The translations under genes and the position numbers were made by a program. The notes beneath the pieces are model-generated. The model was not told where the DNA came from, searched no databases, and saw only the letters and a list, made by a program, of their open reading frames with translations. A stretch of DNA of 64,000 nucleotides from Pipra filicauda. Lineage: Eukaryota > Chordata > Aves > Passeriformes > Pipridae. Below are positions 39,401 to 48,600 of this stretch, in pieces; positions within the stretch are counted from its first letter, which is position 1, and every line of letters starts with the position of its first letter. Location of the stretch: the NCBI RefSeq assembly GCF_003945595.2, contig NW_024104620.1, forward strand, positions 592,501 to 656,500, in the 5' to 3' direction.

Positions 39401-40224
39401 AAATTGGGCAGGACCCTGTTGGGGTACTGGTGGGGATGTGTGTATCCGGAGGTATATGTGATTAGGGAATGTTTACTGGGCAGGCCAGCCCTTGTTCCAG
39501 TGTCCAGGGTCAGTGTTGCTGTTCACTGCCCGAGGCAATGAGCACCGGCAGAGGTGGTGTAGATCCTCCCTTGCTCTGCACTGCACTCCCAGCATGAACA
39601 GCGCCCACCACAGCCCTGTGTGTCTGAAGAGGCAGGTGACTGTCAGGACTGCAGTAGTGGCATGGATGATTTTGGAGAGGAGGCTGGCCTGCCCTCCACA
39701 GGGAGCTGAGGAGGGGCCGTTTCCACTGCTCACAACCCTCACTCACACCGCCGGAACATCAGGAGCTTAATCCGGGCTGAGCTTCACCACCCACACGTGC
39801 AGGTTCTTCCATCTGGTTACGTGCACTTTGTTTCTCGGCATCCCATTAGCGCCCCGCTCTGCGTGCACGTAAAGCCTCCTGACGTGTTGCCATTTCTGAT
39901 CTTTCTCTGCCTCTCTTCAGAAATATTTCGTGAGTCCCACGTTAGGCAGCAGCCGTGCCTGTCACTGTGCCTGTGCTCTCTCCCAAGGTTTCGGCGGTGC
40001 CGCCGCTGGAGGAGGAGCTGCGGCGCTCGGGCTGTGCGGAGGAGCGCAGGCAGGGGGTGCAGTCGGAGTTCCCTCCGCCCACGGGCCGGGAGGTGATCCT
40101 GCGCTCGGCCGTGCCCCGGCCCGCGCCCTACTCCAAGGCGCTGCCGCAGCGCATGTACAGCGTCCTCACCAGGGAGGATTTCCGCCTGGCGGGGGCCTTC
40201 TCCGCCGACACCACCTTCTTCTGA
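18395..40224 (+). CDS. RAB3GAP1: RAB3GAP1, Rab3 GTPase-activating protein catalytic subunit
   Basis: Catalytic subunit of the heterodimeric Rab3 GAP complex with RAB3GAP2. The complex speeds GTP hydrolysis on Rab3 in regulated exocytosis and acts as an exchange factor for Rab18 at the ER. Twenty-four coding exons with matched phases give 983 residues (human 981), MAADSE...DTTFF. It is nearly identical to the human protein in most exons. Arg730, in SARMKIPSNMW (codon 35033-35035), corresponds by the two-residue length offset to the catalytic Arg728 reported for human. An acidic linker (SWESWSDSEDEFFECLSD) lies in exon 17. The first ATG follows the conserved MAADSE start. No frameshift or missing exon is seen. 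It diverges from MAP3K19 and converges with ZRANB3. In people, loss causes Warburg Micro syndrome. Confidence 0.97.
18528..18583 (+). CDS. RAB3GAP1: RAB3GAP1 exon 2
   Basis: PESEVFEITDFTTASEWE; acceptor CCGCAG, donor AG|GTAGGT. Only 115 bp from exon 1, still inside the CpG island. Confidence 0.95.
19422..19497 (+). CDS. RAB3GAP1: RAB3GAP1 exon 3
   Basis: FISKVEEVLNDWKLIG...PLEK, residues about 25-50; acceptor AATAG, donor AAG|GTCAGT. Confidence 0.95.
20750..20882 (+). CDS. RAB3GAP1: RAB3GAP1 exon 4
   Basis: GIYTTGTWEEKSDEISFADF..., residues about 51-95; acceptor ATGCAG, donor AAG|GTACCT, phase 1 out. Confidence 0.95.
21116..21194 (+). CDS. RAB3GAP1: RAB3GAP1 exon 5
   Basis: MQDLLCMNNDFPPRAHCLVR, residues about 95-121; acceptor TTTCACAG, donor ATG|GTATGT, phase 2 out. 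Confidence 0.95.
21854..21973 (+). CDS. RAB3GAP1: RAB3GAP1 exon 6
   Basis: YGLREFVVIAPAANN...ISIALGNTG, residues about 121-161; acceptor CTCAAG, donor CTG|GTAGGT. Confidence 0.95.
22230..22290. repeat. Short A-rich tandem duplication
   Basis: Two to three near copies of 'agaaacaatagaaaatata', in RAB3GAP1 intron 6. Confidence 0.5.
22616..22781 (+). CDS. RAB3GAP1: RAB3GAP1 exon 7
   Basis: QVPLFVQIHQKWRRMYVGEC...SGLLEIFKTKI, residues about 161-216; acceptor TTTGCAG, donor ATT|GTAAGT. Confidence 0.96.
23319..23375 (-). mobile_element. CR1 LINE 3' terminal fragment
   Basis: 'atcacagaattattacggtt' followed by 'ggaaaagacctcc' and 'catcaagtccaacc' is the reverse complement of the CR1 3' terminus. 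In RAB3GAP1 intron 7. Confidence 0.85.
23506..23605 (+). CDS. RAB3GAP1: RAB3GAP1 exon 8
   Basis: GCPLTPLPPVSMAIRLTYVL...FWPQQPP, residues about 217-250; acceptor TGAAG, donor CAG|GTAGGA, phase 1 out. Confidence 0.95.
26035..26116 (+). CDS. RAB3GAP1: RAB3GAP1 exon 9
   Basis: IDALVGGEVGGLEFGKLPFG..., residues about 250-277; acceptor CTTCAG, donor TAG|GTAAGC. The intron before it (23606-26034) shows no other feature. Confidence 0.95.
26656..26724 (+). CDS. RAB3GAP1: RAB3GAP1 exon 10
   Basis: ELHLATTWPHLAEGIIVDND, residues about 277-300; acceptor TTTCAG, donor TTC|GTAAGT. Confidence 0.95.
27402..27475 (+). CDS. RAB3GAP1: RAB3GAP1 exon 11
   Basis: DLDPMQAPQWSVRVRKADNP..., residues about 300-325; acceptor TTTTAAG, donor TGG|GTAAGA. 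Confidence 0.95.
28190..28282 (+). CDS. RAB3GAP1: RAB3GAP1 exon 12
   Basis: DFLTEFFKLCRRKESTDEIL..., residues about 325-356; acceptor TGCCAG, donor AAG|GTAAAA. Confidence 0.95.
29701..29870 (+). CDS. RAB3GAP1: RAB3GAP1 exon 13
   Basis: VADITHALSKLTEPAPVPIH...NNDVLNTILL, residues about 356-412; acceptor TTCGTAG, donor CTG|GTAAGT. Confidence 0.95.
30174..30272 (+). CDS. RAB3GAP1: RAB3GAP1 exon 14
   Basis: FLFPDAADKLADGFESRANT...NEDY, residues 413-445; acceptor TTTAAG, donor TAT|GTAAGT. The variable linker differs from mammals. Confidence 0.94.
30592..30764 (+). CDS. RAB3GAP1: RAB3GAP1 exon 15
   Basis: NLFSQFKSAPSDSLTYKLAL...HLWQEFVLEMRYRWENN, residues 446-503; acceptor GCCTAG, donor AGG|GTAAGA. 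Confidence 0.96.
31759..31813 (+). CDS. RAB3GAP1: RAB3GAP1 exon 16
   Basis: LANGSPDLRCCLLHQKLQ, residues about 503-521; acceptor TGTTAG, donor CAG|GTAAAT. Confidence 0.95.
32101..32466 (+). CDS. RAB3GAP1: RAB3GAP1 exon 17
   Basis: MLNCCIERKKARDEGK, then an acidic low-complexity stretch with SWESWSDSEDEFFECLSD, ending GEPLYVPITQ; residues 522-643. Acceptor GCTAG, donor CAG|GTCAGG. The acidic patch is a conserved candidate phosphorylation region; the linker before it is lineage-variable. Confidence 0.96.
33529..33666 (+). CDS. RAB3GAP1: RAB3GAP1 exon 18
   Basis: EPAPMTEDLLEEQSEVLAKL...SACLLSDMESFK, residues 644-689; start of the catalytic-domain core; acceptor TTGCAG, donor AAG|GTACTG. Confidence 0.96.
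34913..35140 (+). CDS. RAB3GAP1: RAB3GAP1 exon 19 (catalytic arginine)
   Basis: AANPGCCLEDFVRWYSPRDY...ELSARMKIPSNMW...REAEK, residues 690-765. Holds Arg730, the probable equivalent of human Arg728 needed for GAP activity. Acceptor CTCAG, donor AAG|GTGAGA. Confidence 0.96.
35555..35651 (+). CDS. RAB3GAP1: RAB3GAP1 exon 20
   Basis: VLHYLAVQKPADLARHLLPC..., residues about 766-798; acceptor TTGTAG, donor AAG|GTAAAT. Confidence 0.95.
35734..35837 (+). CDS. RAB3GAP1: RAB3GAP1 exon 21
   Basis: ALEDISSVKKIIKQIISHSS..., residues about 798-832; acceptor TAACAG, donor GAA|GTAAGG. Confidence 0.95.
35947..36062 (+). CDS. RAB3GAP1: RAB3GAP1 exon 22
   Basis: EIIAQIMSVEAIIARARSLK...EKEDLQ, residues 833-871; acceptor TTGCAG, donor AAG|GTGACT. 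Confidence 0.95.
36963..37065 (+). CDS. RAB3GAP1: RAB3GAP1 exon 23
   Basis: FVNCLLEQPEVSVVGAGRGP...KLFVNAQR, residues about 871-905; acceptor CACCAG, donor AGG|GTAAGA. Confidence 0.95.
38824..38954. repeat. C/A-rich low-complexity tract (G/T-rich on minus)
   Basis: About 130 bp almost wholly of A and C, with many runs of 3-7 C. The minus strand has at least six G-runs of three or more separated by short T loops. It sits in the last RAB3GAP1 intron. It generates a spurious minus-strand frame rich in Gly, Phe and Val. Confidence 0.85.
39988..40224 (+). CDS. RAB3GAP1: RAB3GAP1 exon 24 (last)
   Basis: VSAVPPLEEELRRSG, a GC-rich variable stretch, then conserved PAPYSKALPQRMYSVL and a TGA at 40222-40224. 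Acceptor CCCAAG at 39986-39987. Residues 906-983. Confidence 0.96.
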   Translation, partial: VSAVPPLEEELRRSGCAEERRQGVQSEFPPPTGREVILRSAVPRPAPYSKALPQRMYSVLTREDFRLAGAFSADTTFF

Positions 40225-41210
40225 GCCACCGGCCCCCACCATCTTCCGTGTCCTCACAGCAGCGCGGGGCTCACGTCCCGCGGGAAGGGAATGGATGGAC
40301 TGACTGTGCTGAGGAGACACTGCGTACACCATTCCCGAGGACTGGCGTTGGCAGCCTTGAGGGATGTCTGCAGCAACTCACCTTGGAGGTTTGGAACGGC
40401 TTCACGAGTAGTTTCAGTCAGATCTTCGGGAAAGAAAATGTAGCAACCTCCTTTCTGCCCAAAGGGAGCATCTTTTCTTTTCTTTGCATTAGCTTGGTTA
40501 ATTATGGACGTGAATGGGCTGTGTGCAAATATTCATGTTGAAATTCCTACAGAATGTGCTGCTCTACACTTCTGGATCAAACTTTATCAAGTGATATTAG
40601 TCTAACTAAATTGACTTATAAACATAAGTAATTTATATTTATTGCTAATCATAATTACAGAGCCCACTATGTTTTGGTTAATCACTAAATTTCAAGTACT
40701 TCTAAAATATTCTTATTTTTATTTAAAGTATACAGTACACTCTAGTTCATGCCAAGCCCTCCTGGCATTGCAGTTATTGTCCAAAAAGATCTTGTCCCTT
40801 CTCCCAAATAGAAAAAATGACATTTGGGGCTAGAACTGGACAGTGAGCCTGAGAGCTGGCACTGATGGTTTGGGGTACTTTATCCCCTTCCCTGGTGCAA
40901 GGGCCAAAGCTGTGTGAAATGACAGCTGCAGAAGTGTTTCACTGTGAGCAACTTGCTGGTATTTCCAGAGGCTGTTTGCCTGCCCCGTGTCTTTGCTGTG
41001 AGGATGGAACATTCTGTCACCTGCTGGCCCCTCACCCCACTGGTACCATCAGACACCGACGTGTTCGTGCCAATGTTGCTTCACAGTGACCTTCATGTGT
41101 TTAATGAGAATCAGCAAAAAATCAGCACCACTTTACACAATGAAATGTACAAACAGCTACAGTATTGTGGACATTACTCAATAAATACGAATTTATTATT
41201 GGCTCTCAGT
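40225..41210 (+). other. RAB3GAP1: RAB3GAP1 3' UTR
   Basis: Non-coding sequence from the stop codon to just past the AATAAA at 41180-41185. Length is inferred from that signal. Confidence 0.65.
41180..41185 (+). terminator. RAB3GAP1: RAB3GAP1 poly(A) signal
   Basis: Canonical AATAAA, 956 bases after the stop, followed by T-rich sequence. An AATAAA on the opposite strand (TTTATT at 41192-41197) lies only 6 bp away. Confidence 0.65.
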
Positions 41211-42583
41211 ATTCCCGTGCTTTTCCATTCCCTCCTTGCATGATCTGACCCAGGAAGGACATTGTTTATGGCTGTAACTACATGATGTGTAGAGAGTTGA
41301 GTTCTGCTGACAGTAGGGTCCCAGGTGTTGCCCTAAAGCTCCTTGGAGGGGACAGGGGTCAGAGTGTTTTCTTCAGATAAAGCTCTAGCAAGTAGAAATG
41401 CATTTTTCAGGATGAAGAAGAGTTAATTTTCTTCAAGGAAAGTATTGTCACGGAATTTGTTCTCTACATTGTTTGTGTGAGAGAAATTCCTCTGGCCAAG
41501 GGGTAAGATAAAGACCAATGTAGCTGCTGTTTAAATGGGTAGCTTCTTTAAAAGAAAGTGCACTGGGCTAATTACTGATTAAGTAAATTTTAACTTAAGT
41601 GTCTTCCCTGATACTCTTGGTCTCCTCCTCTCTAATGAAATTTTACACTGCAGTGTGGGCTCTTGTAAAGGCTGTATAAACTTAAAAATCCCTCACACTT
41701 AGTTCCCAGGCTATTCTTACTTGGTCCTTTAAACTGCTGGAGAGATGATTCCTTTATTATACTCAGGCACCACAAACATCATCCAACATTTTTTTCAGGT
41801 GTTACCTAAAGGTATCTTTATTACCTGAAAGCATCTTTGCTGGAAATGTCCAGTGAGTTTGGCTCTACAGAAAATGGTGCAGTTATGCAACTACCTTGTC
41901 TTAAACATTCTTTTTCTCAGTAAAAGATTTATAACTTCTAAGAATTTTTCTGAGCAGGATAACTTTACAGCTTATTTTAACTAGATGTAGTTGAAATTTC
42001 AGCCACGTCCTTCCTGGAGATGTGCTTTATGAGCTTACAACTGCCTTCCAGCATTCAAGGGATGAGGAGAGACAGAGAAAAAAATCACCACGAAAAAGAA
42101 CTGTATTTATTTAAAGTAACTGTAAAGAAAGCCAGGTAAGCAGTCCAAAAGAACCAGCAATCTTGTTAAGGAAAATGTGACTGTAGCATTTCCCAGAAAC
42201 TACCTTTGATGACATAATTGGTAATATCTAGTGTTCCTTATCATAAATAAAATTTTAATACAAGCTGGTTTAAGTAAAAACAGAATTCAACTGCCATCAG
42301 TTCTAAATGCCAGAGTCCTGTAAGTCAGGCTCAGTGCAGTAAGGTTACATGCAGAAATTTAGCTTTAAACCACAGGGTCATAAAAACATGACCATAATCA
42401 AGTACCTTGGATGCCCTCTGACCATCAGTGTTACAAACGATTCCTTGGTTTTAATTCCGTATTTTCTCCTCTCTACCAGCAGCATTGATGGGCGACAGAG
42501 ATTCCTGTTAAATCAGCGCATGAGGAAAACTATATAACTGTATTGGATTTAGTGTTACATTATACCTGAAGGGATTTTGCATT
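41211..42583 (-). other. ZRANB3: ZRANB3 3' UTR and convergent intergenic gap
   Basis: No coding exon on either strand. Minus-strand AATAAA (plus TTTATT) occurs at 42106-42111, 41817-41822 and 41753-41758, so the ZRANB3 transcript probably ends 0.5-0.9 kb past its stop. The remaining gap to the RAB3GAP1 end is short. Confidence 0.55.
42106..42111 (-). terminator. ZRANB3: ZRANB3 poly(A) signal (nearest)
   Basis: AATAAA on the minus strand, about 475 bases past the stop codon. Alternative copies lie at 41817-41822 and 41753-41758. Confidence 0.45.
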
Positions 42584-42682
42584 TTACATTTTCACAAAAA
42601 ATTTGGTGATGTCACAGCCGTACTTTGTAGCCAAAGACCTTCTCTTCAGTTGGCTTCTCTCCTTGGCCTGCTTGGCAGTTCT
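42584..42682 (-). CDS. ZRANB3: ZRANB3 last coding exon
   Basis: [20 protein letters not shown]...[12 protein letters not shown] at 42586-42584. Acceptor TTCGCAG. KFFVK occupies the place of the APIM PCNA-binding motif, with Phe at position 3 where the consensus has a small aliphatic residue. Confidence 0.95.
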   Translation of the reverse strand, partial: RTAKQAKERSQLKRRSLATKYGCDITKFFVKM

Positions 42683-45600
42683 CTGCGAAAGAGAGACACG
42701 GGTCTGTTCAGTGAGTGTTGAGACTTGGCAACTCTGCCCAGGGACAGCATTAGCCCACAGTTGAACTCCAGTCTGATTTTGCAGTACACAGCATAATAAA
42801 ATGCAGATGTTTATTAAGGTGGCATTTTCCCAAATCCTGAGAAAACTGCCATAATAGTTTAATGCTGCATTTCCACCTGTGCCGTGTGGGAGAGGGAGGC
42901 TGAGGGCACAGGGGTTCTGCAGGGCTGAGGAGGAGCCTAACTTCAGGCTCCTGCTGCTGTTCCAGGGGCGAGGGCCAGGATTCCTGGTCCCAGCACACTG
43001 ACCTCCCTGTGGCAGGCTGTGCACAGAGTCTGCAGGTTGTCCAGGGAGCACTGTCCTCCTCCGCTGTACACGGGCTGGATGTGATCCACCTGCCAGAACT
43101 GCCCCTCCGTGGGGCTCCGGATCATCTCGTTCAGCTGCAGCAAACACAGGACAGGGCACGGGATGTGTGAGACACTCCTCCTGAGCTACATGTGCACACT
43201 ACCATCAGAACAAGGACATTCAGGGGAGTAGCTATTTATAGTTCTCATCAGGATAAACAAAGCCAGCCTTAGCAATTTTTAGCTACTCCCACCGGACAAG
43301 CAAAGAAGTGTAAGCAGTTGGCATGTTTTCACCCAGCCTGAACTGTACAACCAGCCCTGGTATTTACATTCACCCCTACAGAGTCAGAGCTTTGATGCCT
43401 GTGCCTTTTAGAGATGAAAAATCTGTTAAAAGACAGTGGGATAGAAAAATCAAGAAGTCAAAGGCATTTAGTTTGATTGTTTTTAAGGACTTGTTTTTTC
43501 TTGTTCTGTTGTTGATGCTGGGTTAACTTTCTATCTTAAATCTGTAAGAACATCTTTGGGTTTCTCTGAACTGTCTGTAGCCAGATCAGCTGTAACTGCA
43601 CCCAATTACCTGCCCCAGTGGGAGGTGGGACATCCAGGAGCTCTCCAGCAGTTCCTTGCGCCGACTCCTGGGGGCGTCTCTGACGCTGAGATAAAGCTCC
43701 TGCGCGTTTTGGTGACAGAACTGGCAAACCCCGTGTTCTACTTCAAACACTTTGGTCCTGAGGTAGCTCTGGCTGGAGCGGATGGAGAAATCCTCCTGGC
43801 AGGCGTGGGAGCAGAACCGCGTGTCCCAGGCGTGGCTGCCGGGCGGGAGCTGTGCCGTGGGCTGCTGACAGCTCAGGCACAGCGGGGTCCCCTGGCTGTC
43901 CAGGGCCTGCAAATACCCTTTGGGCAGGGGGGAGCCTTCACCCTGCTCGGCATGAAGGGCTGAGGGACCTCCTCCGGTGTCTGAAAGCAACCTGTTGGCA
44001 GAGAACAAAGCCCAGCTGTTGATAAAGGAGGGATTCAGCCCCACGGTTCAGTGGGGTTTTATGCACTGTGACTCTCCATCACATATCTTCTGTGCTCTGA
44101 AATAGCAATTTCAGCTGAAATAATACCTTACTCAGACTGACACCTGCACACCGCAAACCCTCCACTTGGTTTACATCTCCACTTAGACAAAATTTGACAA
44201 TATGACAAGGCAGATTTTTCTTCTGCATATCTCACTACATTTACACATGTACACTGAATTATTAGCTGATATTATGCTGTATTCATAAAGAAAGGGTGGG
44301 TTTTACCAGGCACATACACATATAAAGGTAAAATGTTTCAGCCCCATCTTTAATAGAAGTAAAAAAAGTCAAAGGAAACATCCTGGTTTCTCTTTTCAAT
44401 CTCCATGGCTGCCTATTGATTTCCTGCTCCAAACAAGGCAGGATATACACTGCTTGTTAAATAAAATTTTTTAAAAGGGTAATTTCTGTCTAGAATTTTT
44501 ATATTCTTTTCTCTTTTTCTAAATTTTGAGGCCAAATAGAAGAAAATTTGGTGTGCCCAATTTGCTGTTGACCTCACAAGGAGGCTGAGCTAACTTTTTT
44601 TTTTCTTTAGCTGAATCATTGTTCTGTTTTAATCAGCCTCAGTTAATTAGCAGCTATGTCTGCAGACATCAGATATTATCTAAATAGTTATAAAAACAAA
44701 GCACAGCTTATTAGCACTACAGCAAGTTTCTCATGTAACTACTGCACTTCAGCAAGGCAGACACTCAGCAAATAATTTTACTGTGGAAAAAGAGCTTAAT
44801 CACCTTATTGCATTAATAAACTTACTTTGTGGATTGTTCAAGAGGAGCATTTTCTTTCTTGGGACAAACCCCACTTTCCCTGGAGATGAGGCGGACGCTG
44901 CCCCCGGTGCTGGCGGCTTTGGAGAGCGAGGCTGCTGCCACATCCTCCCTGGTCACATACCTGGGAATGACAAACACTGTCACAAAGGGAGCCATCTCCC
45001 TCAAAGAGTGTTCACTCTTGGCTGCTGCAAGATTGGTACAGCATATTCTCTTGAAACATTCCTTATTTTCTGGAGGAAAAATGAATAAAGTTTGGGAGAA
45101 CGTACTTCACTGTACTTCTGAATTAAATGAAATACCTTTTCCTAAACCCGAATTCTAACCAGGAAACAGCTATCTTGTTTTGTCTGTAACAATTAAAAAT
45201 GACAGCAATTTGATATTGTCCTTTAAAAATGACAGGCACTTTGTTCCAGTTAGGTGAAGTCTCAGTGACACTCTGGATAATCACGGAATCTTTATAAGCT
45301 CTGGAGGACTCTTTGCTCTGTTAGCTGTGTTTGAACTCACTCCTTCATTTCCAAGTGAAACCACACAAAACACAACTGCTCTTAAGTAAAACCTTTTAAA
45401 TCACTTCACTCTGATCATTATTCCAGAAACCACTATGCAGACAACTCCTCCTGAGTCCCTCTCTGTACTACACATGTGCCAGGCCCTACACCCACCTCAG
45501 AAGGCTGCTGTAGGTCCTGGTAGGTTTTCTAACACCCTTCACAGATTTTTCCTACATTTTATGGAAGGAGACAATCAAGAGGTTAAGAAACACTTGGAGA

Positions 45601-48600
45601 ATTTAATGAACTTCCTGCAGCAATTAGTTAGCGGAATTAAAACTAAACCCCACATACCTTTTTGTGCTGCTGCCAACAGACTGCTTTTTAGACAACTCCT
45701 CTGCAGCATGAATAGGACTGTAAAATATCTGACCACTTTTTCTGACAATCTTCTGCTTCATTGCTGTCAGCTGAGTCCATTCTTTCACAAACCTCAGGAT
45801 CTGGCAGAGAACATGATTGTCAGCAGCATGACAGGCATTACACAGACATAATTCCACTGAAGAGTGCTGGGATTAATGTGCTCAACACTGGCTGAAAACA
45901 GCTGGCATAGTCAGAGAAGGTCCCTGCAAGTCATTCTTCATACAAACTGCAACCCACTCCCTCACCTGCTGAAACAGTCAAAGGGCAACAGTTTGAGCAG
46001 TTTGAGCAATTTAACCTGCCCTTCATCTGTCACAGAAATCTCAAATTGACACGACCATGATCCTGAGGAAAAACTGATGAACTGCTTAACAAAGTATTTC
46101 AGAATGGAAATAGAGACTGGAGCATGATATTGGTCCCCTTTCCTTGTTCTGCATTTAGAATTTGAAAGTATAATAAAATAAAGGGGCTCAGAGGAACTTC
46201 ATTTCTGGTACCGAATTAAATAGTTTTCTTACAGGCTGGGAAACCACAAAAAGCCCCCAAACCTCGGAAACTGTAAACTGGCAGGACTGGAATGACTGAT
46301 TAATGGATTTCCTCAATAATCACAGAACAGTGAGGGACTGAGTGGAAAACTGCCCTACATAGGAATTTAGAATTTCTAACGTGGCTGTTTACTTTAGAGT
46401 GCATGTAGAGGAAAAATGAATTAATCCCATTCTCATTTCTACAATACAAAATAAATGGGAGTAACAATATGACAAGTGAACAAGTGGTTTGGTAGGTTTT
46501 TTCCCTTTCCATTTTTCCACTCTGTTCCCCACTGAGGTGCAGCTGCCTACCACAGTCAGGGTCAGGCTGTTTGTGAACACAACCATGGGAAGAATAAATA
46601 CATTGGGCAGTATGGACTTAGTTGTGACTCCAGCTACACCCAGAAACAAACTTTCCATATTTCAAGATGACAATGATTTTCTTTTTCTCCTTGGAGTATT
46701 TTTCCATGGCAAATGTAGAAGTGCACAGAAGACTCTCAGTTCCTCAGAGCTGGAGCAGCAACAAAGAAGTCAATGGAACAGCAGGACACCATGGAAACAG
46801 AAACAAGAAAGTATTTCCTTGATTCTTTTTAGGAACATTTACTCATATGGATCTTCTAATCTAGAGCAGAAGGCTGAGGGACAGGAAGATCCATAAGTGC
46901 CACCCACTGCCCCTGGAATTCTTACCCCATGTTTTCAGTCTAACAAATGGCTTTGAAATCCCTTGGCAACATTTGTGTATCCCACTCATTTGCTGCCTCA
47001 CAGAACAGCTGGTTTAATCAGCCACGTGTCCCTTTGACAAATTTAAGTTCCAACCTTGTTGGAGAACCTATTTGTTCCTACACAACAGAATCTGATTTTC
47101 CAAACAGGAAACTAAGTGAAGCAGATAATATTTCACATCCAGTTTCAATCTGGATTTCCTTCCTTGAGTACTGGGGTTTGCAGTGTTACTGTTCTCCTCA
47201 AACCCTATTATCAATGGGATCTTTAGTCCGGATTTACCTGAATGTGTCAGTGGAGCTGGGCCTGACACTGCTTTGGGAATTGTTATAGACCAAAGGAAGG
47301 TGAGAGTGGAGCCTGCTCAGAACTGCATCCCTGGGACAATCTAGAACATTCTTGTTCCTAGTGTACTCCATTCAGAACCTTTATAAAGCTGTTTTGTCGA
47401 GTTTTGAATGTTGGTTACTAATCCTGTAAAGGAGAAATTAGATTCCCTGGTTGATTCCCAATATGACATGTGAACAGGAGGCAGGATAATTTGACAGAGT
47501 ACCAGACTGCATAATTAATATTCACATCAGCATCCCTAAGATCTGCTTACTGGGATGAAACTTGATCCCAAGGCCTGGAAGTGTTCTGCATTTATTTCTT
47601 AAGAAGTCAGTCAAATTCCTCTGTATTAAATATGATATTGCTGTACCAGTGGAACCTGTTCTTACCAGTGCACGATTTTTTTTATGCTGGAAAGTCTCTG
47701 GTAAATCTTCCCAGTTATCCAGCTGAATGTCCAATGGAATGAAGTTATGATTCAGGGGCTCCCCATCCTAGACAAGCAAACAGTTTTGTTTACAGATGCA
47801 ATGTAGCACAATCTAGGAGAAAAATAATCTGTTTCAAGTGAATTATCCTCCTTTCCTACTAAATTTAGTGCCTCAAGGTCAAAACAAACAATAAGGCACA
47901 GAGGAATGATAACAGCACAAATGCAAGAAATATGATGCACATCAACATACCTAAAAGTAAAAGGGCTGAAAAATTTAATTTTTAATATATCTGACTTTTT
48001 TCTTTGCAAACAGTTCAGACACACAAATTGCCTTACACTAAGAAACTGAAATTACAATCCTCTTGACTGAATTTTTAAGGGAAATGAATGATTGTAGACT
48101 GAAAATGTCACTTCATTACAATTTAAAATCAGGATGTTCAGGCATTGTTTATTATATTTAACTTTTTTTCTTTTTAATGTCTGAAAAAGTTCTCCACTTA
48201 ATTTTTAAAGCAATAAGTTGTATCAGCCTAATAAAAATGTGTTTTCTCAGAGCCTTGCCCTCAGTTATCTGGGCTGCTTTGCAGTTGCACCTGAAAACAC
48301 TGACTCACTCTGTAATTTGAAGAAATCTTCCCAGTGAACTTTACTATCACAAAATAGAAGGAATTGGAAAGTCCTGAGTCTCCCTTGAATAATGACCTGG
48401 AAAATTCCCGACTGCTGGTTTCTGTGTTCCCCTCACCACTGCAGATTAATGAGAATGTGCTTTATTCAGGGAGTTACTGACTTACAGCACCAATGCTGAG
48501 CTTTCTGAAAACGTGGTGACAGTATTTTATTTACTTGGTCTGTCAGGGTTCACTGTAATTTTTATTTTAACTCTTGAATGGTATTCTATTAAAATTATTT

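Noticed and set aside
39930..40541. 203-residue plus-strand frame
   Set aside because: Out-of-frame reading of the GC-rich RAB3GAP1 last exon and 3' UTR; the true frame ends at 40224.
46489..46896. 135-residue plus-strand frame in a ZRANB3 intron
   Set aside because: No similarity recognised, no splice or promoter context, ordinary intronic composition.
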